Assembly (NCBI GenBank): GCA_035392025.1
Contig: DAOPMC010000002.1
Span: forward strand, 1-58,659
Origin: DAOPMC01 sp035392025
Lineage (GTDB): Bacteria; Bacillota_I; Bacilli_A; RF39; UBA660
Direction: 5' to 3'
Length of the DNA: 58,659 nt
How positions within the stretch are numbered: position 1 is the stretch's first letter; each line of letters opens with the position of its first letter. Shown in pieces: positions 52,234 to 58,659 of the stretch. The notes under the pieces were generated by a model that was not told where the DNA came from, did not search any database, and was given only the letters and a program-made list of their open reading frames with translations. The translations under genes and the position numbers were made by a program.

Positions 52234-52242
52234 TGCTATAAT
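52234..52242 (+). promoter_or_regulatory. extended -10 promoter of parE
   Basis: TGCTATAAT matches TGnTATAAT exactly, 19 nt before GTG 52262. Confidence 0.55.
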
Positions 52243-52261
52243 TAAGTTGGAGATGGTATAA

Positions 52262-54166
52262 GTGGCATTAAAATATGATGAACATAGTATAAAAATATTA
52301 GAAGGACTAGATGCTGTTAGAAAAAGACCCGGTATGTATATTGGATCAACAGATAAAAGAGGACTTCATCATTTAGTTTGGGAAATAATAGATAATTCAA
52401 TAGATGAAGCCATCAATGGCTTTGGGGATCGCATAAAAGTTACTATTCACGAAGACAAGAGTATTAGTGTTGAAGACTTTGGAAGGGGAATTCCGACTGG
52501 GAAACATGAAAGTGGTAAATCCACGCCAGAAGTAATTTACACTGTTCTACATGCTGGAGGAAAGTTTGAAAGCGAAGGATATAAAGTATCAGGAGGTCTC
52601 CATGGAGTAGGCGGATCAGTTGTTAATGCCTTATCTCTTTGGATGGAAGTAACTATCAAAAGAGATAAAGAAGAGCATTATATTAGGTTTGAAAATGGTG
52701 GAAGGGTAGCAGTACCTCTAAAGAAAATAGGTTCAGCAAATAAAACGGGTACAACGGTAAGATTTATGCCTGATCCAGCAATATTTTCAAACACCAATTT
52801 TTCATTTACAACAATTGCTGAAAGAATGCAAGAATCAGCCTTTTTAATCAAGGGATTGATGATGGAAGTTATTGATTTAGAAGATAATAAACAAGTTTCA
52901 TATTGTTATGAGAATGGACTTGTTTCATTTGTTGAATATGTGAATGAAGAAAAGGAAGCAATCCATAAAGTGTTCAACTTTACAGGTTCAAAAAGTGGGA
53001 TTGAAGCAGACATCGCATTTCAATATACAGATTCTTATAATGAAAATATAATTTCATTTGTAAATAATGTTAAAACAGTAGATGGTGGTTCACATGAGGT
53101 AGGTTTTAAAGCAGGTCTTACTAGGGTATTCAATGATTATGCTAAGCAAAATGGTTTCATTAAGCCAAAAGATAAAGCTTTTGAAGGACCTGATGTAAGA
53201 GAGGGACTTACTGCGGTTATAAGTTTGAAAATACCTGAATCTTTACTTCAATTTGAGGGACAAACTAAAGGAAAACTAGGAACACCAATTGCTAAAAATA
53301 TTGTTGAAGGATTAGTAGTAGAAAAAGTTGCCTTTTTCTTGGAAGAAAACAAAAAAATTGCAACCGATATTATTGAAAAGTGTTTAAGATCAAAAATGGC
53401 TAAAGAGGCGGCTAGAAAAGCACGAGAAGAAGTACGAAAAGGTAAGACAAAAAATGGTAAAGAACGTATGCTATCTGGAAAACTTACTCCTGCACAGTCA
53501 AAAGACAAAACAAAAAAAGAATTATTTATAGTTGAAGGTGACTCAGCAGGTGGTTCAGCAAAACAAGGACGAGATAGAAAGTTTCAAGCAATTCTTCCTC
53601 TTCGTGGTAAAGTTTTAAATACTGAAAAAACTAAAATGGAAGAAATGTTTAAAAATGAAGAAATAAATACTATGATATACACAATAGGTGCTGGAGTAGG
53701 GGCAAACTTTGAATCGGATGATATAGAATATGATAAAGTAATAATAATGACCGATGCTGATGATGATGGGGCGCACATTCAATGCCTGCTTTTAACCTTT
53801 TTCTATCGATATATGAGGCCATTAATTGAAGCAGGCAAATTGTATATAGCACTCCCTCCACTATTTAAAATAACAAGTGGGAAAGATATGCACTATGCAT
53901 ATACGATTGAAGAGATGAAAGAGATGACTAAAAATAAGAATTGTACTCTTCAAAGATACAAAGGACTTGGTGAAATGAATGCAGATCAGTTATGGGAAAC
54001 AACAATGGATCCTATGACTAGAACACTTATAAAAGTGAATATTGATGATGCATCTCTTGCCGAAAAAAGAGTGAGTGTATTAATGGGGGATAAAGTAGAA
54101 CCCAGAAAAGAATGGATTAATGAAAACGTAGAATTCTCATTGGAAGATGAATATAAGATAGGATAG
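52262..54166 (+). CDS. parE: DNA topoisomerase IV subunit B
   Basis: A 634-residue type IIA subunit: GHKL ATPase (IIDNSIDEAINGFGDRI, GRGIPTG, GLHGVGGSVVNALS), transducer domain, and TOPRIM domain (FIVEGDSAGGSAKQGRDR and MTDADDDGAHI). GTG start 52262 follows GGAGATGG. ParE rather than GyrB is preferred because parC follows 1.3 kb downstream, separated only by a sugar transferase and a pseudogene. Absence of a C-terminal insertion agrees. Confidence 0.93.
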   Translation: MALKYDEHSIKILEGLDAVRKRPGMYIGSTDKRGLHHLVWEIIDNSIDEAINGFGDRIKVTIHEDKSISVEDFGRGIPTGKHESGKSTPEVIYTVLHAGGKFESEGYKVSGGLHGVGGSVVNALSLWMEVTIKRDKEEHYIRFENGGRVAVPLKKIGSANKTGTTVRFMPDPAIFSNTNFSFTTIAERMQESAFLIKGLMMEVIDLEDNKQVSYCYENGLVSFVEYVNEEKEAIHKVFNFTGSKSGIEADIAFQYTDSYNENIISFVNNVKTVDGGSHEVGFKAGLTRVFNDYAKQNGFIKPKDKAFEGPDVREGLTAVISLKIPESLLQFEGQTKGKLGTPIAKNIVEGLVVEKVAFFLEENKKIATDIIEKCLRSKMAKEAARKAREEVRKGKTKNGKERMLSGKLTPAQSKDKTKKELFIVEGDSAGGSAKQGRDRKFQAILPLRGKVLNTEKTKMEEMFKNEEINTMIYTIGAGVGANFESDDIEYDKVIIMTDADDDGAHIQCLLLTFFYRYMRPLIEAGKLYIALPPLFKITSGKDMHYAYTIEEMKEMTKNKNCTLQRYKGLGEMNADQLWETTMDPMTRTLIKVNIDDASLAEKRVSVLMGDKVEPRKEWINENVEFSLEDEYKIG

Positions 54167-54168
54167 TT

Positions 54169-54708
54169 ATGTATAAAAAGTGTATCAAAAGATTATTAGA
54201 TTTTGTTTTTGGAATATTGTTCTTAATAATATTAAGTCCAATATTTTTGCTGTTGTTAATTTTAGTCAAAATAGATCAACGAGGAAAGCCATTATTTAAA
54301 CAGCCTAGAATTGGATTAAATAAAAAAAGATTCACTATTTATAAGTTTAAGACTATGACTAATAATATAAAAAAAGATTATATATCTAGAACCACTAAAT
54401 TTTCAAGATTTCTTAATCGTACTGGTTTTGATGAACTTCCACAACTTATAAATATTATAAAGGGCGATATGTCATTTATTGGACCAAGACCATTCATAAT
54501 TACAGAAAAGTTACCAATAAGACCTGATGATAAATTATTTGAAGTTCGTCCTGGCCTTTCTGGTATGGCTCAGGCAAATGGTAGAAGAAAACTGACTCAT
54601 AAAAAAAGATTAGAATATGATTATTATTATATTGACAATATGAATCTTTTGTTAGATATTAAAATCTTTTTTAAAACATTTTTTAATATTTTTAGGAAGG
54701 GTGAATGA
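54169..54708 (+). CDS. sugar-phosphate transferase (PglC-like, first step of surface glycan)
   Basis: A 179-residue bacterial sugar transferase of the small PglC type, moving a sugar-1-phosphate to undecaprenyl phosphate at the membrane. It has one N-terminal re-entrant helix (RLLDFVFGILFLIILSPIFLLL), KPLFKQPRIGLNKKRFTIYKFKTM, the catalytic Asp-Glu (TGFDELPQL), DMSFIGPRP, and VRPGLSGMAQANGR. It lies 2 nt after parE, an odd place for a glycan enzyme. Nothing else of a glycan cluster is nearby. Confidence 0.9.
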   Translation: MYKKCIKRLLDFVFGILFLIILSPIFLLLLILVKIDQRGKPLFKQPRIGLNKKRFTIYKFKTMTNNIKKDYISRTTKFSRFLNRTGFDELPQLINIIKGDMSFIGPRPFIITEKLPIRPDDKLFEVRPGLSGMAQANGRRKLTHKKRLEYDYYYIDNMNLLLDIKIFFKTFFNIFRKGE

Positions 54709-55410
54709 GGATGGATAAACCAAAAATAGGAATAACCACAACATCAGAAGAAGTTGTCAGAAATGATGGTAAAAAATTTGCGGTGCAAACGATACTAGAA
54801 ATGGTAAGACAGGCTATAATCAAAGCAGAAGGAATACCTATAGTTTTACCACCAAGTATAGACACAAACTATTTTTATGATGAAACTATTCCAAAACTGA
54901 CAGATGATGATAAAGATATGCTAATTAGCAATTGGGAAATATGTGATGGTTTAGTAATCCCTGGGGAAATAAGATTTTTGAACATGATTTGTTTATGGCA
55001 AGGTGGGCACTAAATCATGATATGCCACTTTTAGGAATATGCCGTGGCATGCAAGTAATGGTGGCAGCAGATAATATTAAATATGATGATTATAAAGGGA
55101 TTCTTCAAAAATTAAAACAGGAGTAGATCACTCTAATGATATTCATAATATTAGGGTATTGGATGATACTGAGTTATCAAAGATTATGAAAGGACGCCGT
55201 TTTGCTGTCAATAGTCAACATAAAATGATGGTAACTAAAGTTCATGATGCCACGATTTCTGCATATTCAGCAGATGGTATTATTGAAGCAATAGAGTTTC
55301 CAGACAATCTTTTTGCGGTGGGAACTCAATGGCATCCTGAAAAGATGATGGATAACCAACCAAACAAAGTGATTATAGATAGTTTTATTGATGCATCAAA
55401 AAAAAGATAA
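54705..55410 (+). pseudogene. broken class I glutamine amidotransferase (peptidase C26, PuuD-like)
   Basis: Three frames together spell a gamma-glutamyl-GABA hydrolase-like protein of about 235 residues. Part 1 (54705 on) reads MDKPKIGITTTSEE to DGLVIPG. Part 2, in another frame (about 54965-55125), carries the nucleophile motif GICRGMQV. Part 3 (about 55110-55410) has VDHSND and the His/Glu of QWHPEKM. Each break is fixed by one added base: a G in the GGGG run near 54962 and an A in the AAAA run near 55114. All active-site residues survive, so decay is recent or the indels are errors. Confidence 0.82.
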
Positions 55411-55414
55411 TCTA

Positions 55415-55441
55415 AATAAAGTAGAAATACTTTATTTTTTT
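55415..55441 (+). terminator. terminator before parC
   Basis: AATAAAGTA at 55415-55423 pairs with TACTTTATT at 55428-55436, followed by Ts. Confidence 0.7.
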
Positions 55442-55450
55442 TGATACAAT
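55442..55450 (+). promoter_or_regulatory. extended -10-like promoter of parC
   Basis: TGATACAAT has one mismatch to TGnTATAAT and lies 14 nt before ATG 55465. Confidence 0.45.
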
Positions 55451-55464
55451 ATTATTGGTGATAC

Positions 55465-58020
55465 ATGATGAAAAATATCATAGAAAAAATATTTGATTAT
55501 TCATTAGAAGAAATAATGGGAGAACGTTTTGGAAGATATTCTAAATATATTATTCAAGATCGTGCAATTCCAGATGTAAGAGATGGATTAAAACCCGTAC
55601 AAAGAAGAATTCTATATTCAATGTATAGAGAAAAAAATACATATGACAGAGCATATCGTAAAAGTGCTAAAACTGTAGGAGATGTAATTGGTAATTATCA
55701 TCCTCATGGAGACACTTCTATTTATGATGCCATGGTTAGAATGAGTCAGTGGTGGAAAAATAATAAACCATATATTGATATGCATGGTAATAATGGTTCA
55801 ATTGATGGAGATTCACCAGCAGCTTATCGTTATACTGAAGCTAGAATGTCTAAGATTGCGTTAGAACTTTTAAAAGATATTGATAAAGGTGTAGTAGAAA
55901 TGGCACCTAACTTTGATGATACAATTTTAGAACCAACTGTTTTGCCAGCAAAGTTTCCCAACTTATTAGTAAATGGAGCAACCGGTATCAGTGCTGGATA
56001 TGCCACCAATATTCCCCCTCATAACTTAGGAGAAGTAATAGATGCAACAATTAAAAGAATAGACTCTCCTAATTCTAGATTAGAAACTATTCTAGATATT
56101 ATTAAAGGACCAGACTTTCCAACAGGAGGCATTGCATCAGGATCAGAAACTATCAAGCAAGCTTTATCAACTGGTAGAGGTCGTGTCATTGTTACTGCAA
56201 AAACTAGATTTATTGATGATAGCAAAAACAATCAAATTATTGTAGATGAAATTCCCTATGAGACACTAAAATCTATGATAGTTAGAAAAATAGATGAAAT
56301 TAGAATTGATAAAAAGATAGATGGGATAGTTGAGGTTAGAGATGAATCAGATAAAGATGGGTTAAGGATTGCCATTGATGTCAAAAAAGGTTCAAATAAA
56401 GATTTAATTTTAAATTATTTATTAAAAAATACTGATTTACAGGTTTCATACAATTATAATATGGTTGCAATTGTCAATCGTAGGCCTAAACTATTATCAG
56501 TTCTTGATATGATTGATGCTTATATTGCCCATCAAAGAGATGTTATTGTTAAAAGAACAAAGTTTGATTTAGATCATGCAAAAGCAAGGTATCATATTGT
56601 AGAAGGGCTAATCAAAGCAATCAGCATTTTAGATGAAGTAATAAGAGTAATAAGAGCATCTAAAAATAAAGTAGATGCTAAGGATAACTTAGTAAAAGAA
56701 TTTGATTTTACTGAGATTCAGGCTGAAGCAATTGTTATGTTACAACTTTATAAACTAACTAATACTGATGTTACTCTTTTAGAAGAAGAATTAAAAAACT
56801 TAAATATAATTATCTCTGGGTTAGAGAAAATTTTGCATGATGAAGAAACACTAAAAAATGTTATGAAAGATGAACTAAGAAATATTAAAAAAGAATATGC
56901 AACTCCAAGAATAACAGAAATAAAAGAAGATATGGAAGAAATTAAAATAGATGAACAAGATCTAATTCAAAAAGAAGATGTTATTGTTCTTATTACCAAA
57001 GATGGTTATGTGAAAAGAACGAGTAAGAGAAGCTATACATCAAGTGATGATAATGATCCACTTTTAAAAGATAAGGATTATGTGATTGGATTATATGAAT
57101 TAAATACTCTTGACACAATACTGCTATTTACCAATTTAGGAAATTATTTATATGTTCCTGTCCATGAAATACCTGATATTAAGTGGAAACAATTAGGAAA
57201 ACATGTCAGCAATTTAATAAAAATAGAAGAATCAGAACAAATTATAGCATCTATTCCAGTCAAAGATTTTGAAGAAAATATTGATATTGTAATTGCATCA
57301 AAACTGGGTATGATTAAAAGAACAAAACTAATTGATTTTAAAGTAAATAGGTATACCAAACCAATCATGTGTATGAAATTAAAAGAAAGCGATCAAGTAG
57401 TAAATGCTTTTGATAGTCACAGTGAGATATTTATAGCAACTAGTGATTCATATGGATTATGGTTTGATAAAGAAGAAATACCAGTATCAGGGATTAGAAG
57501 TAGTGGAGTTAAATCAATATTATTAAAGAAAGATTTTGTAATATCAGTTAATACATTTAGCCTAAATAGCGAATATATAACAATATTTACAGATCATAAA
57601 ACAGCTAAAAGAGTAAAACTCACAGATTTTGAAAAAAGTACAAGAGCAAGAAGAGGATTAGTTATCTTAAAAGATGTAAAAACTAATCCATATAAGTTAT
57701 TAAATACATTTGTAGGTGATGTTAAAGAAGTATTTGGGCTAGTTAAACTTCAAGATATAGAATATATTAAGGCATCAGAGATTCCAATATCAGATAGGTA
57801 TAAAACAGGTTCAACTATATCTAAAGATGATATAGAAAATGTATTCGTCCAAATTGAAAATATTATTAAAATTGAAAATATTAAAAAAGATGATATTCTT
57901 CCTAAAGAAACTCCGCAGTCTTCTGAAAAAAGAGAAGTAAAAATAAATCAAAATTACCAAATTTCTCTTTTAGAAATTGATGAGCAGTTAAAAAGTATTG
58001 ACAATATTCTAGATAATTAG
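55465..58020 (+). CDS. parC: DNA topoisomerase IV subunit A
   Basis: An 851-residue type IIA subunit. Winged-helix and catalytic region: RAIPDVRDGLKPVQRRILYSM, HPHGDTSIYDAMVRM, AAYRYTEARMS with the catalytic tyrosine. The ATGISAGYATNIPPHNLGEVI tower segment and a C-terminal beta-pinwheel follow. The pinwheel lacks a clear GyrA box (QRRGGKG), which favours ParC over GyrA. A 60-residue charged tail follows the pinwheel. GGTGATAC precedes ATG 55465; ATG 55468 is an alternative. Confidence 0.93.
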   Translation: MMKNIIEKIFDYSLEEIMGERFGRYSKYIIQDRAIPDVRDGLKPVQRRILYSMYREKNTYDRAYRKSAKTVGDVIGNYHPHGDTSIYDAMVRMSQWWKNNKPYIDMHGNNGSIDGDSPAAYRYTEARMSKIALELLKDIDKGVVEMAPNFDDTILEPTVLPAKFPNLLVNGATGISAGYATNIPPHNLGEVIDATIKRIDSPNSRLETILDIIKGPDFPTGGIASGSETIKQALSTGRGRVIVTAKTRFIDDSKNNQIIVDEIPYETLKSMIVRKIDEIRIDKKIDGIVEVRDESDKDGLRIAIDVKKGSNKDLILNYLLKNTDLQVSYNYNMVAIVNRRPKLLSVLDMIDAYIAHQRDVIVKRTKFDLDHAKARYHIVEGLIKAISILDEVIRVIRASKNKVDAKDNLVKEFDFTEIQAEAIVMLQLYKLTNTDVTLLEEELKNLNIIISGLEKILHDEETLKNVMKDELRNIKKEYATPRITEIKEDMEEIKIDEQDLIQKEDVIVLITKDGYVKRTSKRSYTSSDDNDPLLKDKDYVIGLYELNTLDTILLFTNLGNYLYVPVHEIPDIKWKQLGKHVSNLIKIEESEQIIASIPVKDFEENIDIVIASKLGMIKRTKLIDFKVNRYTKPIMCMKLKESDQVVNAFDSHSEIFIATSDSYGLWFDKEEIPVSGIRSSGVKSILLKKDFVISVNTFSLNSEYITIFTDHKTAKRVKLTDFEKSTRARRGLVILKDVKTNPYKLLNTFVGDVKEVFGLVKLQDIEYIKASEIPISDRYKTGSTISKDDIENVFVQIENIIKIENIKKDDILPKETPQSSEKREVKINQNYQISLLEIDEQLKSIDNILDN

Positions 58021-58043
58021 CATATGATTTATTAGGTGATGAT

Positions 58044-58394
58044 ATGTCTTTAGATAATTTTAAGAAGTTTGTACAAACAAAACCTAGTTTAGCAAGTTAT
58101 GTTAAAAATAATCAGATGACTTGGCAAAAATTTTATGAAATGTATAACCTCTATGGGGAAAATAATAGCATCTGGAATGAATATAATGCTAATTATACCG
58201 AGAAATCATCAGAGGCTAGTTTTAAACAAATGTTTAGTACTATAAAAAATATGGATTTAGAATCTGTTCAAAGTGGTATAGGTAATATTCAAAAAGGAAT
58301 TACTCTTTTACAAGATCTTTTTGTAAAAGATAAAAAAGAAAGCACTAGAGAGCCTTATGAGCCAAGGCCAATGAATAGGTATTTTGATGACTGA
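58044..58394 (+). CDS. ylbD: YlbD-like putative spore-coat protein
   Basis: A 116-residue protein with the YlbD layout: SLDNFKKFVQTKPSLASYV, then TWQKFYEMYNLYGENNSIW, then an amphipathic helix and a Pro/Arg-rich end. In Bacillus, ylbD is a minor coat-associated gene followed by ylbE, and the same pair order is kept here. AGGTGATGAT precedes the ATG. It overlaps ylbE by one base. Confidence 0.72.
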   Translation: MSLDNFKKFVQTKPSLASYVKNNQMTWQKFYEMYNLYGENNSIWNEYNANYTEKSSEASFKQMFSTIKNMDLESVQSGIGNIQKGITLLQDLFVKDKKESTREPYEPRPMNRYFDD

Positions 58395-58615
58395 TGGATG
58401 TAGGAACACAATATAAAATTAAGAATAATCAGAATCTAAAAAAATATTTAAGAGAAAATTCTTATTTGTACAAATATTTAAATAGAGGATCTATATCTCT
58501 ACAAGAAATTGAATTTAAAATGAAAGAAGCTTATAAAATCACATCACAAGACAAATTTAATCGTTTTATTAACAATATAAATATGATAAGCAAATTTATG
58601 GATATGGTCAATTGA
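58394..58615 (+). CDS. ylbE: YlbE-like protein
   Basis: A 73-residue soluble helical protein matching the YlbE pattern (YKIKNNQNLKKYLRENSYLYKYLNRGSISLQEIE, then KFNRFINNINMISKFM). Function unknown. It starts at the last base of ylbD and ends at a terminator, so the pair is a closed operon tail behind parC. Confidence 0.68.
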   Translation: MDVGTQYKIKNNQNLKKYLRENSYLYKYLNRGSISLQEIEFKMKEAYKITSQDKFNRFINNINMISKFMDMVN

Positions 58616-58636
58616 AAAGTTAAATTGAACTTTTTA
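58614..58636 (+). terminator. terminator after ylbE
   Basis: AAAAGTT at 58615-58621 pairs with AACTTTT at 58628-58634, followed by Ts. Confidence 0.6.
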
Positions 58637-58659
58637 GTAATAATTAAAGAATGCAGGTT

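Noticed and set aside
52262..58020. gyrB and gyrA instead of parE and parC
   Set aside because: The A subunit shows no clear GyrA box and the pair sits next to ylbD-ylbE rather than the origin genes (dnaA, dnaN, recF); parE/parC is the better call, though not proven.
1..58659. tRNA or rRNA genes
   Set aside because: I saw no cloverleaf with a plausible TPsiC arm and no rRNA-like stretch; a tRNAscan-SE/Infernal run would settle it.

Overview
The window is a strongly AT-rich piece of a low-GC Gram-positive (Bacillota, class Bacilli) chromosome. Shine-Dalgarno sites are Bacillus-like, TGA is used as a stop and Trp is TGG, so the genetic code is standard. The gene set (thrS and asnS with T-box leaders, lon, pnp-rpsO, ezrA, mutS, parE-parC, ylbD-ylbE, ylbJ/ylbL, spoVID-ysxE-like genes) is that of Bacilli. 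No outer-membrane gene is present, so the cell is probably monoderm. The mix of Bacillus-type synteny, very short intergenic gaps and a run of 100 Ns suggests a draft or metagenome-derived genome of an uncultured gut Bacilli lineage (RF39-like is my guess, not shown by the sequence).

Layout. 1-3655: threonine T-box, dut, a ThrRS without TGS domain, a membrane thioredoxin-fold protein and trmL. 3666-4124 (-): a membrane thioredoxin. 4224-20045: one co-directional block of 17 genes that combines Tad-pilus parts (CpaB/SAF, CpaF ATPase, TadB, TadC, an unlisted 59-residue pilin-like protein, a TadE-like protein, a CpaE-like protein without the P-loop lysine) with type IV secretion parts (two VirB2/TrbC-like proteins, VirB6/TrbL with a PGPT-repeat tail cut by the assembly gap, a PrgI-like protein, VirB4 split into two genes, VirD4). 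No relaxase, integrase or oriT was recognised. 20110-24620: rhodanese, DedA, RmuC, a YjbA-like protein, a 32-codon ORF and T-box-asnS. 24693-31177: a cell-envelope block with a membrane-anchored SpoIID-CHAP wall hydrolase, two lipoproteins and a 1266-residue glycine-rich surface protein.

31270-39152: lon, an unknown gene, SpoVID-like and YsxE-like spore-coat genes, two tiny membrane proteins, rpsO and pnp. 39220-44225: a MacB-like fused ABC protein, an RluA-type pseudouridine synthase, an ABC ATPase/permease pair and tsaC. 44289-49184: ezrA, a pseudopilin pair, ylbJ (frameshifted, minus strand), ylbL and a small unknown gene. 49236-58615: mutS, a CYTH protein, parE, a sugar transferase, a broken glutamine-amidotransferase pseudogene, parC, ylbD and ylbE.

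The candidate new system is the hybrid Tad/T4SS block. A Tad-type assembly platform and motor, a conjugation-type channel and a coupling ATPase lie in one collinear locus without DNA-processing genes, with a wall hydrolase and a large adhesin-like protein a few genes downstream. I infer a chromosomally fixed protein-secretion or contact/adhesion machine. A second pattern is the repeated extended -10 promoter TGnTATAAT, found 16-40 nt before many operon starts.
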